Source of the DNA: Gammaproteobacteria bacterium
Lineage (GTDB): Bacteria > Pseudomonadota > Gammaproteobacteria > Pseudomonadales > UBA3067
DNA: 5,406 nt
Direction of reading: 5' to 3'
Assembly: GCA_002402085.1 (NCBI GenBank)
Contig: NVVB01000018.1
Coordinates: 51,415 to 56,820, forward strand
Positions 1-4,927 of this stretch are shown here, piece after piece (the stretch's first letter is position 1; each line of letters begins with the position of its first letter). The notes under the pieces were generated by a model. That model saw only the letters and a list, made by a program, of their open reading frames with translations. It was not told the origin of the DNA and ran no database searches. The translations under genes and the position numbers were made by a program.

Positions 1-272
1 GTTTTATAAGGGCTTTTATCTTTCGCGAATCGTGCATCACGATACACCCGCATTAAAGACCCCCCCGATCGTTTTGCAACGGCCAAATAATGCGGCGATA
101 TTTTTTTAATCTCAGGCGCCATGGCGGCAATAAAATCAAGCGCAGGATTCAGCACCAGTGACTCATAGCGGGGTTTATTCTCTAGAAACCAAGGTCTATT
201 ATTATTTTCGGCCAACTCTTCCAGGAACCCAAGTGTCGCGGGTTTAAAACCATCAAACTTTACCTTACTCAA
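1..272 (-). CDS. DUF2461 (TIGR02453-type) family protein, C-terminus cut by window edge
   Basis: The reverse strand encodes about 90 residues with no stop before the left edge. They include F-D-G-F-K-P, the tract NNNRPWFLENKPRYESLV, and then KRSGGSLMRVYRDARFAKDK followed by SPYKT. This is the N-terminal half of the DUF2461 family as I recall it: a conserved Phe-Leu-x-x-Leu segment, an N-x-x-x-W-F block, then G-G-S-x-x-R-x-Y-R-D-x-R-F-x-x-D-K-x-P-Y-K. Family members are usually a little over 200 residues, so more than half is missing. The start is TTG at 272-270. A TAG lies immediately upstream in frame (275-273), so no longer protein is possible, and GAGAGG at 286-281 sits 8 bases before it. 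The family's biochemical function is unknown to me. A run of seven G (60-66) falls in the S-G-G codons. The reading frame is intact across it. Confidence 0.88.
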   Translation of the reverse strand, partial: MSKVKFDGFKPATLGFLEELAENNNRPWFLENKPRYESLVLNPALDFIAAMAPEIKKISPHYLAVAKRSGGSLMRVYRDARFAKDKSPYK

Positions 273-320
273 CTATCCTACCTCTCAATCGATTGCCCCC
301 CTCAGACCCTTTCGCCTATC

Positions 321-353
321 AAGCGATGCTATCCATTAAACCACGCATCGTTT
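321..353. repeat. inverted repeat flanking the candidate -10 element
   Basis: CGATGC (324-329) and GCATCG (345-350) are perfect inverted arms 15 bases apart. Allowing one mismatch, the match extends to nine bases a side (321-329 and 345-353). The arm centres are 21 bases apart, about two helical turns, and the -10 candidate (335-340) lies between them. This would suit a dimeric repressor site. It could also be a hairpin in the 3' region of the methyltransferase transcript, or chance. Confidence 0.35.
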
Positions 354-363
354 ACGCACTCAA
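335..363 (-). promoter_or_regulatory. candidate sigma70-type promoter for the DUF2461 gene
   Basis: On the reverse strand, TTGAGT (363-358) is followed by a 17-base spacer and TTTAAT (340-335), which match the -35 and -10 consensus at 4/6 and 5/6. Transcription would start near 328, about 55 bases before the TTG start codon. The assignment rests only on consensus resemblance and sensible position. Confidence 0.45.
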
Positions 364-387
364 TTTTTCATCACCGTTAACAATATT

Positions 388-1164
388 TTAGAGTTCATTA
401 ACGCCCCCCCACTTTCCCAGCGGGTAGTAGGCTCTATCCACCACCCTAAATTCCCGCTCAATCTGCTTAATGAACTTTCGATAATCAAAACCAAAGTCAT
501 GTAAATGAAACGGAAAGGAATCCCCAACCCGAGAAACAGGCCTAATGCGCGGCGGCAAGCCCAGTAGCGCGCCCAGGATACGAAACAAATCAGTGTCCCA
601 CTCCCCCGGACGATTAGTCCGCCGTACATAGCCTTTTCTAACCGCAGTCAAACCGACTTCAATTGGAATACTAATAACCAATAAGCCCTGGGGCTTTAAG
701 ATTGTCTTGATTAATTCAAGCGCGACCAACGTTTCACTGGTGAGATAATGCTCGAGTACTTCTAAGCAAAAGATTACGTCAATACTCTCCTTAGGCATCA
801 ACTTTATTTTTGAGATCAATTCAATGTTATCGATGCCCGATAGTGCATGCCTTGCCTCCATGCGCTGAACTAATAGCGGCTCATAACAAAAAATCATTGC
901 AGACGGATACTTCACCGAAAGCTGACGGCTAAACGCCCCACCACCCCCACGATAATCAAGAATGGTCCGACATTTCACTTCCTGAGGGACGGTCACAAGT
1001 GCAGTTGAAAGTAGATGTTGGCTCTTAGGTGCATCAAATGGATACGGCGTATCCAATAGATTCTCGGCATAACCCATAATATTATTCGTCGCCCCCAATC
1101 GGCATTGGCACCCCAAACGACAGGCATTATTAAGCAAGGTTTGATTATAGTGGAAGGCTGCCAA
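388..1164 (-). CDS. class I SAM-dependent methyltransferase (Methyltransf_11/23-like)
   Basis: The 258-residue product has a Rossmann-type methyltransferase core. Motif I is ILDYRGGGGAF (68-78), an acidic residue E95 at the end of strand 2 (FCYEPL) should contact the ribose, motif IV is DVIFCLEVLEHY (129-140), and a late strand LKPQGLLVISIP (156-167) follows the typical K-P-x-G turn. The C-terminal part (HDFGFDYRKF, 222-231) resembles small-molecule or glycan methyltransferases, but the substrate cannot be inferred. The first glycine of the usual D-x-G-x-G-x-G is arginine (R72). The start is uncertain. TTG at 1164 has GAGG only 4 bases upstream and an in-frame TGA three codons earlier. ATG at 1077-1075 (residue 30) would remove an atypical cysteine-rich N-terminus and gives 229 residues, though without a good Shine-Dalgarno. 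I give the longest frame. A G7 run (404-410) lies in the last codons. Confidence 0.85.
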   Translation of the reverse strand: MAAFHYNQTLLNNACRLGCQCRLGATNNIMGYAENLLDTPYPFDAPKSQHLLSTALVTVPQEVKCRTILDYRGGGGAFSRQLSVKYPSAMIFCYEPLLVQRMEARHALSGIDNIELISKIKLMPKESIDVIFCLEVLEHYLTSETLVALELIKTILKPQGLLVISIPIEVGLTAVRKGYVRRTNRPGEWDTDLFRILGALLGLPPRIRPVSRVGDSFPFHLHDFGFDYRKFIKQIEREFRVVDRAYYPLGKWGGVNEL

Positions 1165-1260
1165 AGTGCCTCAACGAACAAGCTCTCAGGGCAGCAACAT
1201 TCAGATTAGGGTTTACTGAACAGACCAGGAAAATAGCAAAGATTAAACGCTACCCCAGCC

Positions 1261-1310
1261 ACTCAACACCACACAACACAACACAACACAACACAACACA
1301 ACACAACACA
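1261..1310. repeat. pentanucleotide tandem repeat (ACACA)8 plus two degenerate units
   Basis: Eight perfect ACACA units fill 1271-1310. They are preceded by the degenerate units ACTCA and ACACC (1261-1270), so the array decays toward the methyltransferase gene. On the reverse strand it reads (TGTGT)n. It lies in the 197-base gap between the end of purU and the start of the methyltransferase gene, roughly 100-150 bases upstream of the TTG start. A weak -10-like TTTAAT (1247-1242) sits just downstream in the methyltransferase direction, which would put the array around and above the -35 position. Uninterrupted non-triplet repeats of this length are prone to slippage in bacteria. Whether this one varies or has a function is not shown here. 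Apart from this array I see nothing convincing in the gap. Confidence 0.9.
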
Positions 1311-1361
1311 ATTTAACCGAAACAATCGCATCATTACGGGAAAACTAAAAATCAACCGGGA

Positions 1362-2204
1362 CTAATCGAACACCACCGTTCGATTACCATACACGATAAC
1401 CTTTTCTTCGATGACTTTTCTAAGCGCACCGGTTAATACCGACTCTTCCACCTCTCGCCCAGATTTCGCCATGTCTTCAGGGCTGTGGCTATGATCTACA
1501 GAAACAACGTCTTGCGTAATAATAGGACCATCGTCTAAATCATTGGTTACGAAATGCGCTGTCGCACCAATTATTTTTACACCCCGCTCGTAGGCCTGGT
1601 GATAAGGCTTCGCGCCAATAAAGGCCGGCAAAAATGAATGATGAATATTAATTATTTTATTGCTGTATTGCGCGATAAAACTCTCAGAAAGTACCCGCAT
1701 GTACTTGGCAAGAACAATGTAATCAAACGCATACCCTGCAAGGCATTCTAAAATTTCTTGCTCATGCTGCTGTCGATTTAGGTCTTGATGGGTAATAAAG
1801 TGAAACGGCAATTGAAACTTTTGGGCCAACTCTTCTAGATCAGGATGGTTACCCACCACAGCGACAATCTCTGCATCAAGCGCCCCATAATGGCTCTTAA
1901 TGAGTAACTCTCCCAGACAATGCGCTTCCTTCGTCACCAGCACAAGGAGCTTTTTCTTGCCTTTATTTACCAACCGATGACGGGAGTTCTCTGGCAATGC
2001 TAGGGCTAAATCTTTCAGTAAATCAATGCCGCTGAAATCGCCCTCAAGCTCAGTGCGCATAAAAAATTCGCCGTTAATATTATCAACGTACTCACTGTTT
2101 TTTATAATATTTAAACCAGACTGAAAACAGACGTTGGTCACTTTTGCAACCAAACCTTTATTATCTTTACACTCTGTAATCAATACCTTTCGATCCACTG
2201 CCAT
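1362..2204 (-). CDS. purU: formyltetrahydrofolate deformylase PurU
   Basis: PurU hydrolyses 10-formyltetrahydrofolate to formate and tetrahydrofolate in the cytoplasm. This supplies formate for PurT-type purine synthesis and keeps the folate pool balanced. The product is 280 residues, the same length as the E. coli enzyme. An N-terminal ACT domain (about 6-85; VLITECKDNKGLVAKVTNVC) is the likely methionine/glycine-sensing part. The formyltransferase-fold catalytic domain (about 86-280) carries YMRVLS (168-173), the signature NIHHSFLPAF (186-195) with catalytic N186 and H188, and LDDGPII (223-229) with the catalytic aspartate at about D224. ATG at 2204 has GAGGAG (2219-2214) nine bases upstream, so the start is secure. 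No riboswitch or PurR box was recognised in the 130-base upstream gap. The neighbours have no evident folate role. Confidence 0.97.
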   Translation of the reverse strand: MAVDRKVLITECKDNKGLVAKVTNVCFQSGLNIIKNSEYVDNINGEFFMRTELEGDFSGIDLLKDLALALPENSRHRLVNKGKKKLLVLVTKEAHCLGELLIKSHYGALDAEIVAVVGNHPDLEELAQKFQLPFHFITHQDLNRQQHEQEILECLAGYAFDYIVLAKYMRVLSESFIAQYSNKIINIHHSFLPAFIGAKPYHQAYERGVKIIGATAHFVTNDLDDGPIITQDVVSVDHSHSPEDMAKSGREVEESVLTGALRKVIEEKVIVYGNRTVVFD

Positions 2205-2273
2205 TCAAACTCACTCCTCGATAAATCAGGCCAGAGTTTGTTCCCTCCCCACTGCCCCCACACAAAACAACGG

Positions 2274-2303
2274 GTCGCGCCACCAACTGCTAAGGGACGC
2301 GAC
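2274..2303. repeat. inverted repeat upstream of purU
   Basis: GTCGCG (2274-2279) and CGCGAC (2298-2303) are perfect GC-rich arms separated by 18 bases in the spacer between the CMD-family gene and purU. In RNA this could form a six-base-pair stem with a large loop about 70 bases upstream of the purU start codon. There is no U-run after it on the reverse strand, so it is not a canonical terminator. It may be an operator, a leader hairpin, or chance. Confidence 0.35.
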
Positions 2304-2334
2304 TGCTTTTCAGTTTTTTAATCCATTAAAATAA

Positions 2335-2931
2335 TTACTGATCTAAAAAGCTCGGTAGACCTTCGTCTAACTGAACCCCTAAAGAATTTAACGCCCAGGA
2401 CACCATATTGTATTGGCCCACTGTAAACACCAGATCCATCATCTGCTGCTGGGTTAAACCATTCTCCAGTAACGCCACCCATGTTTCATCGGAAACAATA
2501 TTAGACTCCTTAAGCTCGTCAGTGGCTCGAATAACTAATGCCTCTAAATCACTCCAACCCGGTGCGCTGGGCCCTTCGGTAATACGTCTAATCTCTTCGT
2601 GCGATAAACCCGCGAGCTCGCCTATCCAGGCATGTTGAGACAATTCATAATCAGACCCACACAAAAAACCAATGCGAATAATGGCAATCTCTCGATGCCG
2701 AGGCTCCAAACTATTACTGCCCATAATATGCATAGCGAAATGATTCCAGTTTTTCGCCAAAGTAGGGTGATTCGCAAACGTCGCCGTAACATTAAATACT
2801 TTAGCCATCATTTCCGGTAAATCAGAGGGCTCCGTCGCGCCCTCAGGAATCCAGGAACTTTTTTTAAGCTCTTCATTCCAATCTTTAATTGCAAGCGGGT
2901 TAACCCTAGGTTGATCAAGCAATGTTGCCAT
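2335..2931 (-). CDS. carboxymuconolactone decarboxylase (CMD/AhpD-like) family protein
   Basis: The 198-residue all-helical protein matches the CMD family (PF02627). Its recognisable core is LEPRHREIAIIRIGFLCGSD followed by YELSQHAWIGELAGLS (about 75-110), then DLEALVIRATDEL and a C-terminal VFTVGQYNMVSWALNSLGVQ. This is the common stand-alone type of about 190 residues. The core cysteine C91 is followed by G-S-D rather than a second cysteine, so the AhpD redox CxxC is absent; E96 and H100 of the Y-E-x-x-x-H motif remain. Family members include gamma-carboxymuconolactone decarboxylase and AhpD peroxidase partners, but most of this subtype have no assigned reaction. It stands apart from any aromatic-degradation genes here, so a true decarboxylase role is not supported. 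ATG at 2931 is preceded by AAAGGA (2945-2940) at 8 bases. No signal peptide is seen. It may be co-transcribed with purU, 130 bases downstream. Confidence 0.92.
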   Translation of the reverse strand: MATLLDQPRVNPLAIKDWNEELKKSSWIPEGATEPSDLPEMMAKVFNVTATFANHPTLAKNWNHFAMHIMGSNSLEPRHREIAIIRIGFLCGSDYELSQHAWIGELAGLSHEEIRRITEGPSAPGWSDLEALVIRATDELKESNIVSDETWVALLENGLTQQQMMDLVFTVGQYNMVSWALNSLGVQLDEGLPSFLDQ

Positions 2932-3011
2932 AACGTCTATCCTTTGATTGTTATCCTTAACTTAAACATCAAACTTTACACCTTGCTTACCTCCCATCAA
3001 CTACGAACTCA

Positions 3012-3038
3012 ATCATACCCTTTCTTACCCAGTTGCAA
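3012..3038 (-). promoter_or_regulatory. weak candidate promoter for the CMD-family gene
   Basis: On the reverse strand TTGCAA (3038-3033) and TATGAT (3017-3012) resemble -35 and -10 hexamers at 4/6 and 5/6, but the 15-base spacer is short. The -35 overlaps a dyad (3033-3047), which would fit repression or activation at this site. A start near 3005 would leave a leader of about 75 bases. Confidence 0.3.
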
Positions 3039-3060
3039 TACCTGCAAGCATAAGCGCTTA
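3033..3060. repeat. two adjacent dyads in the divergent promoter region
   Basis: The first dyad has arms TTGCA (3033-3037) and TGCAA (3043-3047), 5 bases apart. The second, 3 bases further on, is the perfect 10-base palindrome TAAGCGCTTA (3051-3060). They lie between the CMD-family gene and the DUF481 gene, on or next to the leftward -35 candidate. They could be operators for a dimeric regulator. No regulator gene is present in the window. Confidence 0.4.
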
Positions 3061-3112
3061 ATAAACGATGAATTGGCAACCACAAAAAAGATCCATCAAT
3101 CTAGAACTAGTT

Positions 3113-3141
3113 TTGACGCTCAATACAAGGCTGTGTACCAT
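3113..3141 (+). promoter_or_regulatory. candidate sigma70-type promoter for the DUF481 gene
   Basis: TTGACG (3113-3118, 5/6 to consensus) is separated by 17 bases from TACCAT (3136-3141, 4/6). Transcription would begin near 3148, giving a leader of about 70 bases before the ATG at 3218. Spacing and location are good; the -10 is weak. Confidence 0.5.
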
Positions 3142-3217
3142 TTCGCAACTTTACACATAATGACGCGACGCGTTGTCATGGCAGTTTCTGCCGCAGATCG
3201 AAATGAGTGCTTTTACT

Positions 3218-3958
3218 ATGAAACTTTTTACCTTGTTCTTGTTTTCAACGGCCGCTTTTTCTGTTGCCTCCTATGCTGCCGAAAGCACTGAACCCAGTGA
3301 AAACACAGCGCCCAGTGAAAATCGCTGGCAGGGCGAAACTGAACTGGGTTTCGCCTTAAAAGAAGGCAATACCAAATCTAACTCATTGCTCGCAAAAATA
3401 GACACGCGATACACACATAATTTATGGCACTATAATATTATCGCACAAGCGAATTCTGAAGCTACCAACCATGTCACCACGGAAGAAGAATACAATTTCT
3501 CCGCGCAAGCCAACCGCGACCTCAATGAGACTAATTACTTGCTGACCCGCGCAGCCTATGAAAAGAAACGTTTCAGCGGCTTTGATTACGAAACCAGCAT
3601 CAGCTTCGGATACGGGTATCGCGTCTTCCAATCTCCCACCGGCACCATGGATCTAGAAATCGCGCCAGGCTATAGGAATCAAGCGTTAGACGATGGTGAG
3701 CAAATAGAGGGGGGGATTTTACGTGCAGCGCTGCAGTACCACAGAGACCTCAGTGAGACTGCCTCATTCGATCAATCGCTTAGCGTTGAAGCGGGCAGGA
3801 AAAATACCGACAGTACGCTGGAATCCTCTTTAAAAACAGCCATTAACAGCGCACTTTCACTAAAATTAGCTTTTTTAGTGGAGTATCAAGAAACAGTTCC
3901 TGAAGATACCAAACATGCAGACCAGGAAACGACTATCAGTATTGTATACGCCTTCTAA
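3218..3958 (+). CDS. DUF481 family outer-membrane protein (YdiY-like) with signal peptide
   Basis: The 246-residue product starts with a classical Sec signal peptide, MKLFTLFLFSTAAFSVASYA, with predicted cleavage after S-Y-A. A polar linker carries a P-S-E-N direct repeat. The DUF481 beta-barrel region follows: WQGETELGFALKEGNTKSNS near the mature N-terminus, then YETSISFGYGYRVF, MDLEIAPGYRNQ and a final strand ending ISIVYAF. The terminal phenylalanine after alternating hydrophobic residues is the usual BAM-recognised C-terminus. DUF481 proteins are salt- or stress-inducible outer-membrane proteins of unknown function. The frame is open back to a TTG at 3173 and has another ATG at 3203. I chose 3218 because it puts Lys at position 2 directly before the hydrophobic stretch and has GAGTG (3205-3209) 8 bases upstream; 3203 is a real alternative. 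A G7 run (3709-3715) lies inside the coding sequence, in frame. Confidence 0.9.
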   Translation: MKLFTLFLFSTAAFSVASYAAESTEPSENTAPSENRWQGETELGFALKEGNTKSNSLLAKIDTRYTHNLWHYNIIAQANSEATNHVTTEEEYNFSAQANRDLNETNYLLTRAAYEKKRFSGFDYETSISFGYGYRVFQSPTGTMDLEIAPGYRNQALDDGEQIEGGILRAALQYHRDLSETASFDQSLSVEAGRKNTDSTLESSLKTAINSALSLKLAFLVEYQETVPEDTKHADQETTISIVYAF

Positions 3959-4257
3959 AGACTTCAACTGAACTCCTGTGGCGGCACATTTCTATTTCGA
4001 CACATGTCTAATTCGAATGGTGTTGCTGCAGATTTAAACGGCAAATAACGCGCACGCAAAAGGTATATTGGCGACCAAGATTCAATACGGTTTGGGAATT
4101 AATGACGCTGAGCAGAAGCAACCAAGCGTGCTCATTTAGAATGAGTTTGGGCCGGCTAGCCCGATGATACGTCATAAAGCCATGAAAGCTCGACGTTCAA
4201 ATAGAATAAAAGGGGGGGAGCTAGGCTCAGATCGAGTCTGAGCCTACGCAAGAGTCA
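3959..4257. other. convergent intergenic spacer without a recognisable gene
   Basis: These 299 bases separate the 3' ends of the DUF481 gene and rpmG. No open frame of useful length with a ribosome-binding site was found; the longest ATG-led frame noticed, from 4102, is about 21 codons. Structure seen: hairpin CTCATT/AATGAG (4131-4145), immediately followed by a second hairpin with arms GGGC/GCCC (4147-4164 including weak outer pairs), a G7 run (4212-4218), and a strong hairpin at 4222-4246. In E. coli mutM follows rpmG; it is not here, and I see no remnant of it. Confidence 0.6.
4222..4246. terminator. strong hairpin, probable terminator between convergent rpmG and DUF481 genes
   Basis: A perfect 10-base-pair stem, TAGGCTCAGA (4222-4231) with TCTGAGCCTA (4237-4246), closes a 5-base loop and begins 11 bases after the rpmG stop. 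In the rpmG direction it is followed by a C-run and only then by TTTTATTCTATTT, so the U-tract is displaced by about 10 bases from the stem. In the other direction there is no U-tract. Termination of the rpmB-rpmG transcript is the likely role, but it is not a textbook intrinsic terminator. It may instead protect the 3' end. Confidence 0.55.
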
Positions 4258-4413
4258 CTACTTAATTTTCGACTCTTTATACATCACGTGCTTACGAACT
4301 ACTGGATCAAATTTCTTAAGCTCTAACTTCTCAGGCTTAGTCCGTTTGTTTTTAGTAGTTGTATAATAGTGGCCAGTCCCTGCGGAGGACACTAATTTAA
4401 TTTTATCTCTCAT
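4258..4413 (-). CDS. rpmG: 50S ribosomal protein bL33
   Basis: The 51-residue protein begins [20 protein letters not shown], continues with [20 protein letters not shown] and ends [11 protein letters not shown]. It is close to E. coli bL33 across its whole length but lacks that protein's four extra N-terminal residues, as in Pseudomonas. bL33 is a small basic protein of the large subunit near the E site. There are no cysteines, so this is the zinc-free (C-minus) form. ATG at 4413 has GGAG (4425-4422) 8 bases upstream. It lies 42 bases downstream of rpmB on the same strand and is almost certainly co-transcribed with it. A weak AT-rich dyad (4435-4447) lies in the gap. Expression is expected to follow the rpmB promoter. 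Confidence 0.97.
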   Translation of the reverse strand: MRDKIKLVSSAGTGHYYTTTKNKRTKPEKLELKKFDPVVRKHVMYKESKIK

Positions 4414-4455
4414 TTTCGCTACTCCACTTTAACCTTTAACAGTTAAATTTGTTCT

Positions 4456-4695
4456 TTAGGATACTTTTTCACCGCGACCGCGAATATCGGCCAACACGCG
4501 ATCAATACCGAGCTTATCGATAGTACGCATGCCTTTCGCTGACACTTTTAAGCGAATAAATTTATTCTCGCTTTCAACCCAAAAACGGTGGAAATGCAGA
4601 TTAGGTTCAAATCTGCGGCGAGTTCTGTTTTTCGCGTGAGAAACATTATTTCCAGTCACCGGACGCTTACCCGTCACTTGACATACTTTTGACAT
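4456..4695 (-). CDS. rpmB: 50S ribosomal protein bL28
   Basis: The 79-residue product starts [20 protein letters not shown], has the basic tract [20 protein letters not shown] and ends RGRGEKVS. It aligns end to end with E. coli bL28 (78 residues). bL28 is a late-assembling protein of the large ribosomal subunit. The Shine-Dalgarno AAGGAGG (4708-4702) is very strong, 6 bases before the ATG at 4695. The order radC, rpmB, rpmG on one strand is the conserved gammaproteobacterial arrangement. Here a 232-base gap separates rpmB from radC, with its own strong promoter and a potentially structured leader, so rpmB-rpmG can be transcribed independently of radC. Confidence 0.98.
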   Translation of the reverse strand: MSKVCQVTGKRPVTGNNVSHAKNRTRRRFEPNLHFHRFWVESENKFIRLKVSAKGMRTIDKLGIDRVLADIRGRGEKVS

Positions 4696-4701
4696 TATCA
4701 G

Positions 4702-4796
4702 CCTCCTTAGACTGGCTACGATCTTATAGAGCAGTATTTTATCTGCTCAATGCCATATAGATCATAGTCCGCATAGATATTCAATTAGTCGTAGCC
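4702..4796 (-). promoter_or_regulatory. putative structured 5' leader of rpmB-rpmG mRNA
   Basis: Three nested complementarities lie between the rpmB promoter and its start codon. Outer arms GGCTACGA/TCGTAGCC pair 4789-4796 with 4714-4721. Middle arms GATC-TATA pair 4756-4763 with 4720-4728, with one bulged base. An inner hairpin GAGCAG/CTGCTC (4743-4748 with 4729-4734) has an 8-base loop. If the outer helix gives up its last two pairs, all three can coexist as one elongated structure with a 27-base and a 7-base bulge. The proximal outer arm ends 5 bases before the Shine-Dalgarno, a position suited to translational control by a ribosomal protein. The regulatory role is inferred; the pairing is seen. 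Confidence 0.45.
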
Positions 4797-4811
4797 CCAT
4801 CAGGGCAGAGC

Positions 4812-4840
4812 TTTATACCAGAACAGCTGACAACTCTCAA
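4812..4840 (-). promoter_or_regulatory. strong candidate promoter for rpmB-rpmG
   Basis: On the reverse strand TTGAGA (4840-4835), a 17-base spacer and TATAAA (4817-4812) match sigma70 hexamers at 4/6 and 5/6. TGG directly before the -10 gives an extended -10 (TGn). The bases after the -10 (CTCTGCCC) form a GC-rich discriminator, as is common at stringently controlled ribosomal promoters. The start would be near 4805, leaving a leader of about 110 bases. Confidence 0.7.
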
Positions 4841-4927
4841 GAAAATTGCCATTTTTAGGCTAGAAACCTCGATTAAGGAGAATCAGCTGCCTCACACATT
4901 GCAATCATCCTAGATACAAATTGTAGA

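Noticed and set aside
360..629. Alternative reverse-strand frame overlapping the 3' end of the methyltransferase, which a slip in the G7 run would join.
   Set aside because: The methyltransferase frame already carries all motifs to a normal stop. The alternative frame has no recognisable domain, so a current frameshift is not supported.
1263..1334. Small reverse-strand frame starting ATG-ATG at 1334 that reads through the pentanucleotide repeat as a Cys/Val-rich peptide of 23 residues.
   Set aside because: It has no ribosome-binding site. Its composition is dictated by the repeat, and none of the three exit frames joins the methyltransferase frame because of intervening stops.
2302..2319. 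Plus-strand ACTG/CAGT hairpin followed by a T-run, resembling an intrinsic terminator.
   Set aside because: The stem is only four base pairs and no plus-strand gene lies upstream; the genes here run on the other strand.
3100..3111. TCTAGAACTAGT, identical to the XbaI-SpeI junction of common cloning-vector polylinkers.
   Set aside because: The bases on both sides do not continue the polylinker and blend with the intergenic sequence, so this 12-base match is most likely chance.
2911..3291. Plus-strand open frame of 126 codons overlapping the CMD gene start, the divergent promoter region and the start of the DUF481 gene.
   Set aside because: It overlaps well-supported genes on both strands, has no family-like sequence, and its composition fits an intergenic read-through frame.
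3977..3995. TGTG-GCGG-CACA hairpin then TTTCTATTT just after the DUF481 stop, a possible terminator.
   Set aside because: A four-base-pair stem and an interrupted U-tract are too weak to support a terminator call from sequence alone.
4435..4447. AT-rich dyad TTTAAC-A-GTTAAA between rpmB and rpmG.
   Set aside because: A one-base loop cannot form a hairpin and the AT-rich arms are common by chance; it is unlikely to separate the two genes transcriptionally.
4841..4927. Possible radC terminator in the bases after the radC stop.
   Set aside because: Only short AT-rich self-complementarity (AAAAT/ATTTT) was found, with no GC-rich stem plus U-tract. radC transcription may read into rpmB.
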